From Marinoscillum sp049115815 (GTDB lineage Bacteria > Bacteroidota > Bacteroidia > Cytophagales > Cyclobacteriaceae), in contig JAGDZO010000006.1 in assembly GCA_049115815.1 (NCBI GenBank), forward strand, positions 496,001 to 560,000: 64,000 bases of DNA, written 5' to 3'. Positions within the stretch are counted from its first letter, which is position 1. Each line of letters begins with the position of its first letter. The position numbers and the translations under genes were made by a program. Positions 35,575 to 44,738 of the stretch are shown in pieces. The notes under the pieces were generated by a model. It saw only the letters and a program-made list of their open reading frames with translations. It had not been told where the DNA came from and searched no databases.

Positions 35575-36700
35575 TGTATGACTTAGGTGAGATGGCTGAA
35601 ATACTATTGTTGTCCAATTGATGCCTTAATTTTTGAGCTGGCTTTTCTAGGTATTTGTAAGAAACATGAGATAGGATCAATGTCAAACTAATACTCAGTC
35701 CAACAATAGCAGCACTGCTATTCCAACCTGTTAATTCCATGAAAGTCATACTTACGGCGATAGCGATAGTATGCCACATATAGATACCGTAAGAAATTGA
35801 ACCAAGGTAATTTAAAACTCTGTTTTCCAACACTTTAGAAACTCTACCATTAGTTGTGACTTGATAGATAATCACAACAAATAGTAAGCCTTCAAACAAA
35901 GGATTAAGAAAGCTTTCAATGTGAAAGAGCGAACTGAAAATTACCAGTAAGAGGGCAAAGACTGCTGTGACGGAAGAACCCATAAACCTGAGAGCTCGCC
36001 TTTTTCTGTAAAAAAGCATTGAAGCACCTAAGGCACCAATAGCCATTTGCTCTACTGGAAATAGTCTATAAAGAATCTCAATTTTCACTAACCATATAGC
36101 GCTGCTTAACGTGGTTCCATTTATCAGTAAAGCGTGAATAGCTATTTTCAAGAAGATAAATATCAGTAAGAATGAAATAATGTTATTCTTAAATCTCCTT
36201 ATCAGCAATGGCCATATAAGGTAAAATTGCTCTTCAATGCCTACAGACCAAAGTTGATTTGCTCCTACCAAAGATGGAAAGGATACTCTCAATAGGTTGG
36301 GAACTATTAGAAGCAAGGGAATAGCTACGGTTGTGAGGTCAAAATTTGGCAATTCACTGAAGACTACTCCTTTAAAAAGGGGCATAACAAACAGCGCTAA
36401 TAATACAATACAGAAATACAGAGGCCAAATCCGAAAAACTCTTTTCAAATAGAATTTGCGAACATCGATGCTATTATTATCTCTTTGTTCCTCAAGAAGC
36501 AAATGAGTAATAAGAAATCCGCTTAATACAAAGAACAAGCTGACAGGTTTGTGCCCAAGAGCATCAATAATCGGTGATCCCCAGAATGACTCTTTTTTTG
36601 CCCAGAATTTGTATTGTTCCAAATGATGAAAAATCACCATGAATGCTGCTAAAAACCTTAAAGCATTGAGTCCTGGGAAGTATGTTCGCTTCTCTTTCAT
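35567..36700 (-). CDS. Acyltransferase 3 family membrane protein
   Basis: 377 residues, about ten TM segments. It starts with YFPGLNALRFLAAFMVIFHHLEQY, containing the catalytic R-x10-H pair, then LFFVLSGFLITHLLLEEQR, YLKRVFRIWPLYF, and WSVGIEEQFYLIWPLLI. This family O-acetylates or otherwise acylates sugars during surface polysaccharide synthesis. First gene of its unit, preceded by a repeat pair at 36746-36779. Confidence 0.92.
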   Translation of the reverse strand: MKEKRTYFPGLNALRFLAAFMVIFHHLEQYKFWAKKESFWGSPIIDALGHKPVSLFFVLSGFLITHLLLEEQRDNNSIDVRKFYLKRVFRIWPLYFCIVLLALFVMPLFKGVVFSELPNFDLTTVAIPLLLIVPNLLRVSFPSLVGANQLWSVGIEEQFYLIWPLLIRRFKNNIISFLLIFIFLKIAIHALLINGTTLSSAIWLVKIEILYRLFPVEQMAIGALGASMLFYRKRRALRFMGSSVTAVFALLLVIFSSLFHIESFLNPLFEGLLFVVIIYQVTTNGRVSKVLENRVLNYLGSISYGIYMWHTIAIAVSMTFMELTGWNSSAAIVGLSISLTLILSHVSYKYLEKPAQKLRHQLDNNSISAISPKSYNA

Positions 36701-36745
36701 ATCTGACTGCTAATCTCAGCTATAAGCCAATGCGATCTTCTATCT

Positions 36746-36779
36746 CTTCGATTTTCGGCCTGAAGCCTTCGAATTTTGG
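36746..36779. promoter_or_regulatory. EPS-regulon direct repeat pair, acyltransferase/polymerase unit
   Basis: Plus strand CTTCGATTTTCGG at 36746-36758 and CTTCGAATTTTGG at 36767-36779, 21-bp period, in the gap between the GT4 gene and the acyltransferase gene. No TAnnTTTG lies at the 28-nt gap; TATAGCTG (minus strand, 36725-36718) is nearest. This promoter departs from the other five. Confidence 0.72.
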
Positions 36780-36781
36780 TA

Positions 36782-37930
36782 TTAGGACGCTCTTTGAAGA
36801 TCGCCTTGACCGGAGAATACTTCGCGATAACAATTGCGGACTTGTTGTGCTGTGTTATGCCATGAAAAATCTTTGGCCCGTTTATATCCCTTTTCTTTCA
36901 TTTCACTAAGTATGTCTTGGTTACTCAACAGCTCCAACATTTTGGAAGTAAGCATGTCAGATGAGTATGGATCCACATAGGACGCCGCATCTTGGCCAAT
37001 TTCAGGCATAGAAGAACTTGAAGAAGTGATAACAGGGGTTCCTGATGCCATTGCTTCGATGATAGGAATACCAAAGCTTTCTCTTAAGGAAGGATATAGA
37101 AATAGTTCTGCTTCTTGATATACAACAGGCAGTTTGTCATTTGAGACATAGCCAACACAGTGTATGCCCAGCATGGCTTCATTGTGGCCTAGGTCTTCTA
37201 GCATTTTGGACACCACATCACAGTGCGTTTCTACCACCACAAGAGGCAATGGATTAGAGGACTCAATTCTGTATTTGGCATAAGCTTCAAGCACACGAAT
37301 CATATTTTTCTTGGGTGCCGTATTGCCTAAGAAAAGTATATACTTTTCTGGTAAACCAAGTTCATGACGGACATTGGTAATCACTTCAGCCGTTGACTTT
37401 TGGTTAAATTTTGGATTGATGCCATTGTAGGATATGTTTAGTTTGTCAGCATTCTTAAAATGACCTTCCATTGTTTTGGCTTCAAAGTTTGACACGGTCA
37501 TAACCTTTGCTGCCTTATCATATACTTTTGGAACTATCCATTTTCTATAGTAATGCCCTAACTTTTGATATCTTGAACCTCCCGAGAAAGCACTATTCAA
37601 ATAGATAATATCATGAATGGTAACAACCGTGGGAACAGAGCAAAAGAGAGGTGCAGTGTTGCTCGTACAGTGTAGAACATCAATATTGTAATCTTTGACA
37701 TACTGAGGCAATCTAATTTGCTCCCAATCGGCATAGGTCAGAGAATTAATCTGAACTATCTCAAAGTTATGGGTGGGTTTCAGGCAAATATCCTCATCTG
37801 GTTTGACGAAGATGAAATAATCATTTACATGATCTATTTCTTGCAGGTGCTTTATTAACTGTAAGGCATAGATATCCATTCCATGCTTCTGCGGTCTGAA
37901 TATTCGTTGAGCTTCTATTCCTATTCTCAT
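36782..37930 (-). CDS. Glycosyltransferase, family 4 type (GT-B)
   Basis: 382 residues. N-terminal MRIGIEAQRIFRPQKHGMDIYALQLI, LHCTSNTAPLF and TVVTIHDIIYL, and the C-terminal nucleotide-sugar site ESFGIPIIEAMASGTPVITSSSSSMPEI (EX7E motif). Retaining GT4 enzyme that adds a sugar to the repeat unit at the cytoplasmic face. Translationally coupled to the upstream GT2 gene (4-bp overlap). Donor and acceptor are not predictable. Confidence 0.92.
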   Translation of the reverse strand: MRIGIEAQRIFRPQKHGMDIYALQLIKHLQEIDHVNDYFIFVKPDEDICLKPTHNFEIVQINSLTYADWEQIRLPQYVKDYNIDVLHCTSNTAPLFCSVPTVVTIHDIIYLNSAFSGGSRYQKLGHYYRKWIVPKVYDKAAKVMTVSNFEAKTMEGHFKNADKLNISYNGINPKFNQKSTAEVITNVRHELGLPEKYILFLGNTAPKKNMIRVLEAYAKYRIESSNPLPLVVVETHCDVVSKMLEDLGHNEAMLGIHCVGYVSNDKLPVVYQEAELFLYPSLRESFGIPIIEAMASGTPVITSSSSSMPEIGQDAASYVDPYSSDMLTSKMLELLSNQDILSEMKEKGYKRAKDFSWHNTAQQVRNCYREVFSGQGDLQRAS

Positions 37931-39090
37931 GATGTTAGTTTGCTTGAATGACGAGTGTGTAAAAAATTGTTTGCAGCCTTTTTGTATCCACCAATGGCAA
38001 TTGCCATTTGGAAGAATATACCTGGTAAGGAAGCTGCTAATCGAATTATCCGAATCGATAGGTACCTACGAGGAGTAGCAAGAAACAGTGATAAGACATT
38101 GACAACAAGGCTTATGCAAGTGATCCAAAATACAGTTTGATTGAAGAATAAAGAAATAAATGTAATTGTCGAAAGGGTACCGAGAAGAATCAATCTTGGT
38201 AGAAAAACGAACTGTAGCACCTTATCGAAATAATCAACCTTACCATATTTTATAAGTTGAAGAATCCCATCGCTAAAAGATTTCACTCCAAAACGAATTT
38301 GTGCTGCTATCCATCTTGTCCGTTGATTGGAGAACGATTGACGATCACTTACTTTTTCGTCTAAGACTTGAGCTTCAGGTATATATGTGATTTTCACATT
38401 GTTTCTCAAAAGAGACAATTCCAACTCTTTATCAAAACCACCCAGTGCATCTATAGTAAGCATATGATTTCTGAAAAGACTGAAATCAAAAGCCATTCCA
38501 GAGCCAATTAGCGCACTTGACAAACCTAAAATTTGATGACCTAGCCTGAAAATATTATTATTGATCCCTTCACTTATCGCATCCAAAATGGCTAGATGAT
38601 TCTGCTCATTTTTAGCTATTCTTTGACCTTGCATAGCTACTGAGCCTTGATTGTAAGCATGATTAATCTCATAAAGGAAGTTCGGCATCATGATATTATC
38701 TGCATCCAATACAACCGCCAGATGATATCCTTCTAACTGACTCAACGTAGTATTTAGGGCCTTGGCCTTACTACTTTTCTTGAAACTAACTATAATAACA
38801 CGCACATCGATTCTATCAAGTTTCATTATGGTATTGGCCTGCAACTGGTCTGCTATAATGAACACATCAAATTTGTCTTTCGGGTAATCATGTTTCGCCG
38901 CTTGAATAGCCGAATCTATGATAACCTGATCTTCTTTATACGCCGGGATGAGCACAGCAATTTTGTTCATTCCACCTGTCTTATCAACACGCACTTTTTT
39001 CAATGGCCACATTGACGCGATAGCGAATGTTAGATTATAGAGAACATTCATTATCAGGTAACCCAAGGGTATAATGAGTAGATATTCCAT
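37927..39090 (-). CDS. Membrane glycosyltransferase, family 2
   Basis: 387 residues with one N-terminal TM and C-terminal TM segments (LILLGTLSTITFISLFF, AASLPGIFFQMAIAIGGY). The GT2 core shows IAVLIPAYKEDQVI, VVLDADNIMMP (DxD) and QRTRWIAAQIRFG (the QxxRW motif of processive, cellulose-synthase-like enzymes). May be a processive synthase or a large-acceptor transferase. It lies 8 bp after the sulfotransferase gene and overlaps the GT4 gene. Confidence 0.9.
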   Translation of the reverse strand: MEYLLIIPLGYLIMNVLYNLTFAIASMWPLKKVRVDKTGGMNKIAVLIPAYKEDQVIIDSAIQAAKHDYPKDKFDVFIIADQLQANTIMKLDRIDVRVIIVSFKKSSKAKALNTTLSQLEGYHLAVVLDADNIMMPNFLYEINHAYNQGSVAMQGQRIAKNEQNHLAILDAISEGINNNIFRLGHQILGLSSALIGSGMAFDFSLFRNHMLTIDALGGFDKELELSLLRNNVKITYIPEAQVLDEKVSDRQSFSNQRTRWIAAQIRFGVKSFSDGILQLIKYGKVDYFDKVLQFVFLPRLILLGTLSTITFISLFFNQTVFWITCISLVVNVLSLFLATPRRYLSIRIIRLAASLPGIFFQMAIAIGGYKKAANNFLHTRHSSKLTS

Positions 39091-39098
39091 TTCTTGAT

Positions 39099-40022
39099 TT
39101 ATTTAGTAAGCCAGTGGGAGAGGTCTCTGTTGATTAATACCTGTAGCCGTATTATTTCAGTACTATAAATTTCATTGATCTGACGTTTCAGACGAGCAGA
39201 AAGTGGCGGCCTTCTAAGGTTTCTGTTTCTCAGTTGGTTTACCCACGATTTAACTTTCCGGCTTTCTGACAAGTATTTAGCCAGTGAAGGTGCAGCCTTG
39301 ACAATCATCGACTTAACCATGCTGTTTTGACCTATGATTTTATCAACATTAGCATTAGCCACAAATCCCGATACATTATACTCAGTATCCATACTAGGCA
39401 TGAAGCAAGGATCAACTCCAATAAATTTGTAAATCCCCTCAATGACATTTTGGGGATTATTTCGAAAGTCCTCATATAGGACTATATGGATTTGTTCCTC
39501 CGAGAAGAGATTAAAATAATGGTTGAGATGAGAATGATAAAAACCCTCTTGCACAAGATCATTCCTCTTCCACCAAATGGATTTTCTATCCAAGGCATCT
39601 TCAATATCTGAACTTAGAGTCCTTCCTTCTCTGGCAAGGTGCAGATATCTTGAGTAAAGGCGCTCGGTTGGTTGCCTTAGTATAGCAATAAGCTTAACCC
39701 TGGGCATTCGTTTCTTGATAGCAAATGCTGCTTTCTTAGAATACAGGTACATTGGTGATACTTCACCAATGGCCTGATGATCACCTGCGTCTTTGAATAA
39801 GTCTGAATACGACTCCTGATCAGTTATCGACCATGGATAATGACGCATTTGTTCAGGATCATTTTCTTGATCCTCAAGCTGTTCGCCTTCCAGTGCAAAA
39901 AAATTGGTTTCCTTGATAGGACTCATAAACACTTCAGGGTGTTCATTGAGATATTCGTACAGAGAGGTAGTTCCTGATTTACCTGCTCCAATTACTAAAA
40001 AGTTCGGTTCTTTTATTTCCAT
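39099..40022 (-). CDS. Sulfotransferase (PAPS-dependent)
   Basis: 307 residues. The 5'-phosphosulfate-binding loop FLVIGAGKSGTTSLYEYL is at the very N-terminus, and the 3'-phosphate site VKLIAILRQPTERLYSRYLH follows at about residue 125: the heparan-sulfate-type bacterial sulfotransferase pattern. It would transfer sulfate from PAPS onto the polysaccharide or its lipid-linked unit. First gene of a unit preceded by the repeat pair at 40063-40096. The -7 box is so close to the ATG that the transcript may be nearly leaderless. Confidence 0.88.
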   Translation of the reverse strand: MEIKEPNFLVIGAGKSGTTSLYEYLNEHPEVFMSPIKETNFFALEGEQLEDQENDPEQMRHYPWSITDQESYSDLFKDAGDHQAIGEVSPMYLYSKKAAFAIKKRMPRVKLIAILRQPTERLYSRYLHLAREGRTLSSDIEDALDRKSIWWKRNDLVQEGFYHSHLNHYFNLFSEEQIHIVLYEDFRNNPQNVIEGIYKFIGVDPCFMPSMDTEYNVSGFVANANVDKIIGQNSMVKSMIVKAAPSLAKYLSESRKVKSWVNQLRNRNLRRPPLSARLKRQINEIYSTEIIRLQVLINRDLSHWLTK

Positions 40023-40026
40023 ATCA

Positions 40027-40034
40027 CGAAACTA
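40027..40034 (-). promoter_or_regulatory. -7 box of the sulfotransferase unit
   Basis: Minus strand TAGTTTCG, one mismatch to TAnnTTTG, 28 nt from the proximal repeat. It ends only 4 nt before the ATG. Confidence 0.45.
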
Positions 40035-40062
40035 AAGTCTACCCTGTAGCGGAAGAGACGTG

Positions 40063-40096
40063 TTTCGGTGGGGTGACACTATTTATCGATTTTTGG
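40063..40096. promoter_or_regulatory. EPS-regulon direct repeat pair, sulfotransferase unit
   Basis: Plus strand: distal copy TATCGATTTTTGG at 40084-40096 is strong. The proximal copy at 40063-40075 (TTTCGGTGGGGTG) keeps only TTTCG and T. Starts are 21 bp apart. Weakest of the six pairs. Confidence 0.6.
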
Positions 40097-40102
40097 TAAG
40101 AG

Positions 40103-41392
40103 TTAGTGAATTGGAATCAACTGAGCCCAATTTATATTGATTGATAATCTCAAGAAATGATTTCTAATGATTCCGTATGATACACCAAAAAGAATATTGA
40201 GTATCGTTATGGAAGCTATCATCCAGAGCGGACCACCCAAGGTAATAATGAGAAGATCACCAATCAGATTAACGCCCACCATCATCCAAACCTTTTTTGC
40301 GTTGACATCTGGTTGATTATTGCTGTCCAGTGCCATGCCGGCAAATTTATCTAGCGGCATGATCAACATTGCAAATGCTAGCACTTGTAAAATATAGACG
40401 CTTTCTGAATAATCTGCTCCTCCCAAAAATTCAACGACAAGATGTGGAACCAATAATGAAACAAGAACAACGGGTAGGAAAACTAATGTTAATCGCAGAA
40501 CACTTAACTGAAAATGTCTGGAGTAGTCCGCTTGGTTTTTAAGCTTATACCATTGCGTCAAGGAATGAAATGAAGTCATCACAAATCCTCTCAAGGGAAT
40601 CTCCAAAAGCTCTATGACTTTGAATGGAATGGCATATATGGCGGCAGATTCTGCATTTATCAACAGCCCGATTAATAAAGTGTCGGTGCTCTTCAACAGA
40701 TTACTACCGGCCAAAGTTGATAGACTGTATTTCCCAAAATTAAATAGCGAGACTATTTGATTCCACTTGGCATTTCTTATTTCTCTAATTGATCGTAATT
40801 TGATCAAGGCAATTAAGCTGACACCAGCGTGACTCAATATTAGATATTGTATAATCTGGATGGCTGATAGCTGCTGGCCTCCATAATTGAATATAAGTAT
40901 GAGAAAAAAGATGATGTTCACTGCTAATCGAAATACGTTCATCGTCAGATAATGCTTCTTTCCCTGGGCCAGCCAGCTTTCCATTTGATGCGGAATAGAT
41001 GCCAACAGCAACAGTGGGTAGAATTGAATAAGTAGGATGTAGTTATCGATTTCTAATGATAACAATGAAACTCCAGCCATCGTCATATAGCATAGTAGCA
41101 CTATAACACCACCAATAAGCAGGTGTAAAAGCCAACTAGAACCGATGAGGTTGCTCTTGTCTTCAGCATCGTTCATCACCCATTCACGTACTAATCCTTG
41201 CCTAACAAATCCCGTACGAATAAGATCGGCCAGACCAGCTGCCGAAAGAAAAATAACAATTAGACCAAAATCAAACTTGCTCGTAATCCTAATCATCAGC
41301 ATGAAATTGAGCAATCCGAAAAGCGAGGCTAGAAGGTTTCCTCCCAAAACTTTCGAATTGTCCTTTTTGACTATTTCATATAGCTTTTTCAT
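40103..41392 (-). CDS. Wzx-type polysaccharide flippase
   Basis: 429 residues with about twelve TM segments and the MATE/Wzx-like pattern: ILGGNLLASLFGLLNFMLMI and SKFDFGLIVIFLSAAGLADLI at the start, FNFGKYSLSTLAGSNLLKSTD in the second half. It flips the lipid-linked repeat unit across the inner membrane for polymerisation. Last gene of the TolC-like/Wzz/GT/Wzx unit, 1 bp from the preceding GT gene. Confidence 0.9.
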   Translation of the reverse strand: MKKLYEIVKKDNSKVLGGNLLASLFGLLNFMLMIRITSKFDFGLIVIFLSAAGLADLIRTGFVRQGLVREWVMNDAEDKSNLIGSSWLLHLLIGGVIVLLCYMTMAGVSLLSLEIDNYILLIQFYPLLLLASIPHQMESWLAQGKKHYLTMNVFRLAVNIIFFLILIFNYGGQQLSAIQIIQYLILSHAGVSLIALIKLRSIREIRNAKWNQIVSLFNFGKYSLSTLAGSNLLKSTDTLLIGLLINAESAAIYAIPFKVIELLEIPLRGFVMTSFHSLTQWYKLKNQADYSRHFQLSVLRLTLVFLPVVLVSLLVPHLVVEFLGGADYSESVYILQVLAFAMLIMPLDKFAGMALDSNNQPDVNAKKVWMMVGVNLIGDLLIITLGGPLWMIASITILNILFGVSYGIIRNHFLRLSININWAQLIPIH

Positions 41393-41393
41393 C

Positions 41394-42575
41394 TCAGTAT
41401 TCCAATTGAACTATTGCTTCTTCTAGTTGCTGTTTTCTCGTGGACCAATCATTGGTCATTGCCATCTTTATTCTTTTCAACTGTGATGAATGGCTATTTA
41501 GATGTGCATCTTCTAACGTTTGGCTGAAACCTACCTCATCTTCTTTGATATAAATGAGATCGAAAAAATCTGATAAATCTGCAAAGTCTGTGGTGATTAC
41601 AGGTAATCCTGCGGCTAAGTATTCGTTTATCTTCAGAGGATATATGTTACGAGTGAATTCATTTTTGACGAAAGGTATAATCGCTACATCTATTTGAGAT
41701 AAGATGCCTGGTAATTCACTAGGCTGTTTGGCTCCCAAAAGTTGAACGTTTGAAAATGACTTTAATCGTTCACAGTTTTTATGATCAATGATCCTTCCTG
41801 CAAAGACAAAATTGTATTCAGGTCTTAGGGTGATTAGTTGGATTAATAAGTTATAATCAACGCGAAAATCAAGAGATCCGATATATCCGATTGTATTGTG
41901 TTGACTTCTTTGACTTTCATTGAAAGCCTGGTGGAACAAATCAAAATCAACTCCATTTTTAATCAAGATGGTATTTGAATTGATTTTAATCTTGGATTCT
42001 AATAGCGCACTAGATGTGACCACTACCAAATCTACTTGCTTAGCGTATTCTCGTTCTGTCCTTTCACCGTGCTTGTTGCACCAATCCGCAGCGCTTATTT
42101 CATCGTAGCAGTAGTAAATTGATTTTTGGATATTCAAGGCCTTTTGAATCCCAAGTCCCATGATTGGATTGAAAGCATTGATCATTATTGGTTTGTGAAA
42201 CTCAAGCTTTCTCAAAATTTTACGAAGTATCACCTTAGAAATCAACTTGATCTGTGCATTCATAATCAGATCAAACACCCAGGTATTATTAATCCAATTA
42301 ATTGGTAAAATAGGAGGTAGGGTCAAATGGTGCAGTTCATGTCCGTGATAAGAAATCTTCCTTAATCTTGGAGACATACCAATCATCCTCCCTACGGGAA
42401 TATTTGATTGACCCAAAAATCCCATGATGAGATCTTTAAATGTGAAGGCATAATCTATAAACAACACACGATTATTAGCCGCCAAGTTGCCCATCATATG
42501 AACAACTGCTTTCATGTAGTCTCCTTCCCATGTTGTCATGGAGACACAAATAATATCTTGCTTTTCTTTTTTCAT
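41394..42575 (-). CDS. Glycosyltransferase, GT-B fold (family 1/4)
   Basis: 393 residues, from DIICVSMTTWEGDYMKAVVHMM to a C-terminal sugar-nucleotide site (IYPLKINEYLAAGLPVITTDFADL), with GYIGSLDFRVDYNLLIQL opening the second Rossmann domain. Resembles TuaH/WcaI-like transferases of EPS loci. Two bp after the Wzz gene and 1 bp before the flippase. Confidence 0.88.
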   Translation of the reverse strand: MKKEKQDIICVSMTTWEGDYMKAVVHMMGNLAANNRVLFIDYAFTFKDLIMGFLGQSNIPVGRMIGMSPRLRKISYHGHELHHLTLPPILPINWINNTWVFDLIMNAQIKLISKVILRKILRKLEFHKPIMINAFNPIMGLGIQKALNIQKSIYYCYDEISAADWCNKHGERTEREYAKQVDLVVVTSSALLESKIKINSNTILIKNGVDFDLFHQAFNESQRSQHNTIGYIGSLDFRVDYNLLIQLITLRPEYNFVFAGRIIDHKNCERLKSFSNVQLLGAKQPSELPGILSQIDVAIIPFVKNEFTRNIYPLKINEYLAAGLPVITTDFADLSDFFDLIYIKEDEVGFSQTLEDAHLNSHSSQLKRIKMAMTNDWSTRKQQLEEAIVQLEY

Positions 42576-42577
42576 TT

Positions 42578-44728
42578 TCAGAGTGTACTAAATGCTGAAT
42601 TACCAAGTTCAAATTTTGCTACCTTTCTTAGCCATTTCACTAAGGTGTTATGATTGGTTCCAACTTCGCCAACAAACTCCTCTAGGTTGTATGTTTTGGT
42701 CCCATTTAGGATAAGAAATGGCTTTTTTCCAACTTTCTTTTTCCAATTCTTCAATGCCTTTGATTGAGCCAGACTCCATGATTTATCAGCCCTTACAATC
42801 AAAATTGATTCATCTGCTGACTTGGCAAGTTCATATGGAATTTTTCCGCTAGTCAAGGCAGGCAAAACCAGAATGGTATATCCTGCTGATTGCTCTATCG
42901 CCAAATCTTTAAGATTTTGAATTTGATTTAATTTCGAGTCTGAAACATAGTTTTGAATATATGATTCGTCTGATTTTAGGCTACTTGCTGGCTGAATTAT
43001 GTTTACCTCACTTCCTGATTCTCTAAGCTCTTCAGCCAGAATTTTGGCGATGGTTCTTTTTCCTTCACCGTCGTAATTACTAAAAACCGTAATGAGCTTT
43101 GATGTCGATTTTTCAGAAACCAATTTCGATACGGTAAGACTTTTTAGCCTGTTCAGGAGATTAGGAAATTGAGTTTCTAAATGCTTATTAACCAGAGGAA
43201 AAGCTCCTATCAGTTCTAAGCCAGATGCTTTCTCAGCTTTTGATGGGGTGCTCATTCTATTATCCAATAGCTCCTTAGCCATTAAAAAGGTCAATACCGA
43301 TATGAGCCCAAAAAGAAATCCAACTGCCACCAAAAGTTTTCTTTTGGAAGAGAGCGGTTGCGTGGGCAACTGAGGCCAATCTACAGTTTCTAGCTTATTA
43401 GACATTTGAATGTTCTGTTGTCTTAACTTGCTCATATTTAATCCATTAAGTATCTCCAGATATTCTTTTTCTGCGACACTTATTTCTCTTTCCAAACGGG
43501 CAAGAGTTGATCCCAATGGTGCGAAGTTGTCGTACATCGCATCGAGCTCATTTAATCTCTTTTTATAATAACTGACATTGGCCGTTTCTCTATTAAGAGA
43601 TATTACATTCTCTAGCCACTCCGTCAATAGCTGCCTGTTAGGTAAGCCTTCTTTACTGTTGCTAAACGAAAACACAGTTTCCATATCTTCTTGAATTCCC
43701 TTTTTAAGTGCCTCGATTTCCTTAACAATTACTTGTCGGGTACTTGAAGAATTATCTGATGATTGTGATCTGGCTAACTGCTGGACGAGTTCGGCTAGTC
43801 GATTTCTTTTCTCAAGTAAATCCCCATTTTTAGACAAGAGGTCTTCTCGTATTTGAAGCTTATTCTCTATCTCTTTCAACGCCACCTTAGTAGCTAGAAG
43901 GTTCATTTTCTTATTAGAATATTCCTCAAGGGCGTTTTGCTTTTTAATGGCAATGGCCTTAGTCTGCTCACCATAGTTTATCACGCGTGTGCCTGTCCTG
44001 AATTCGGTTAGCTTGTCCTCAGCTCTAATCAGTTTCTGTTTGGCTAGATCTAATTGAGATTGGAAATAGGCCACAACACCACTTGTCTCGGCAACTTTTA
44101 TCGTTCTAAAGCGATCACTGAAAACTTCGATAATGAGCTCTAAAACGCGCTTGCAGATGATCGGATGTTCAGCGCTGTAATATAGCTTGAGCATGTCACT
44201 AGACTTGTGCCTTTTAACTTCCAGTGTCTTTAACAATTTGCTACTGTAGAGTCCGTTTTCACCCCTTATAACATCCACTATAATTGCATCATTATTATTC
44301 AATGCGTCGGTTAACCTCAGATAGATGTTTTCTACACCCGAAGAATCATAGTAATGAGCTCGTTGCGAGACCGTCAAATGCACATCTAGATATTCTTTAT
44401 AGGAGGGAGGTATCGATTTTCCATTTTGGAGTGCCTCTATATGTTCTGCCAATAGCCTTAAAAGAACTTCTTCGATAGTATGTTTTGACTCTATTATACT
44501 TATCAAATTGTCAAAGGCATTGTTAACTGCATGATAATCTACTTTATCCGAAGCACCTGATTCGATATTAAATCCGGAAGCAATTCCTGTGTAAATCAGT
44601 GCACTAGAAGCATACTGCTTCTTTTGATTCATGGTGAATGCAAATATGAGCGCGCCCATCAATACAGGAATAACTAGTAAATAAGTGGCATTGCGATAAA
44701 CGATTCTTCCAAATTCAAATAAACTCAT
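42578..44728 (-). CDS. Wzz/GumC-type chain-length and export protein with degenerate BY-kinase domain
   Basis: 716 residues from the ATG at 44728 (MSLFEFGRIVYRN); a start at 44767 would overlap the TolC-like gene. Two TM segments (YLLVIPVLMGALIFAFTM; LLVAVGFLFGLISVLTFLM) flank a long periplasmic coiled coil (residues about 170-460). The cytoplasmic part looks like a tyrosine-kinase/MinD fold, but its Walker A is reduced to NYDGEGKRTIAK, Walker B is only VLPA-like, and the C-terminus has no Tyr cluster. Probably a non-catalytic co-polymerase/outer-membrane export partner. Operon with the TolC-like protein 10 bp upstream. Confidence 0.88.
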   Translation of the reverse strand: MSLFEFGRIVYRNATYLLVIPVLMGALIFAFTMNQKKQYASSALIYTGIASGFNIESGASDKVDYHAVNNAFDNLISIIESKHTIEEVLLRLLAEHIEALQNGKSIPPSYKEYLDVHLTVSQRAHYYDSSGVENIYLRLTDALNNNDAIIVDVIRGENGLYSSKLLKTLEVKRHKSSDMLKLYYSAEHPIICKRVLELIIEVFSDRFRTIKVAETSGVVAYFQSQLDLAKQKLIRAEDKLTEFRTGTRVINYGEQTKAIAIKKQNALEEYSNKKMNLLATKVALKEIENKLQIREDLLSKNGDLLEKRNRLAELVQQLARSQSSDNSSSTRQVIVKEIEALKKGIQEDMETVFSFSNSKEGLPNRQLLTEWLENVISLNRETANVSYYKKRLNELDAMYDNFAPLGSTLARLEREISVAEKEYLEILNGLNMSKLRQQNIQMSNKLETVDWPQLPTQPLSSKRKLLVAVGFLFGLISVLTFLMAKELLDNRMSTPSKAEKASGLELIGAFPLVNKHLETQFPNLLNRLKSLTVSKLVSEKSTSKLITVFSNYDGEGKRTIAKILAEELRESGSEVNIIQPASSLKSDESYIQNYVSDSKLNQIQNLKDLAIEQSAGYTILVLPALTSGKIPYELAKSADESILIVRADKSWSLAQSKALKNWKKKVGKKPFLILNGTKTYNLEEFVGEVGTNHNTLVKWLRKVAKFELGNSAFSTL

Positions 44729-44738
44729 GATTTCTGAT

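Noticed and set aside
36682..36909. 75-codon plus-strand ORF across the acyltransferase promoter
   Set aside because: Antisense to two genes and to the repeat pair; no domain or start signal.
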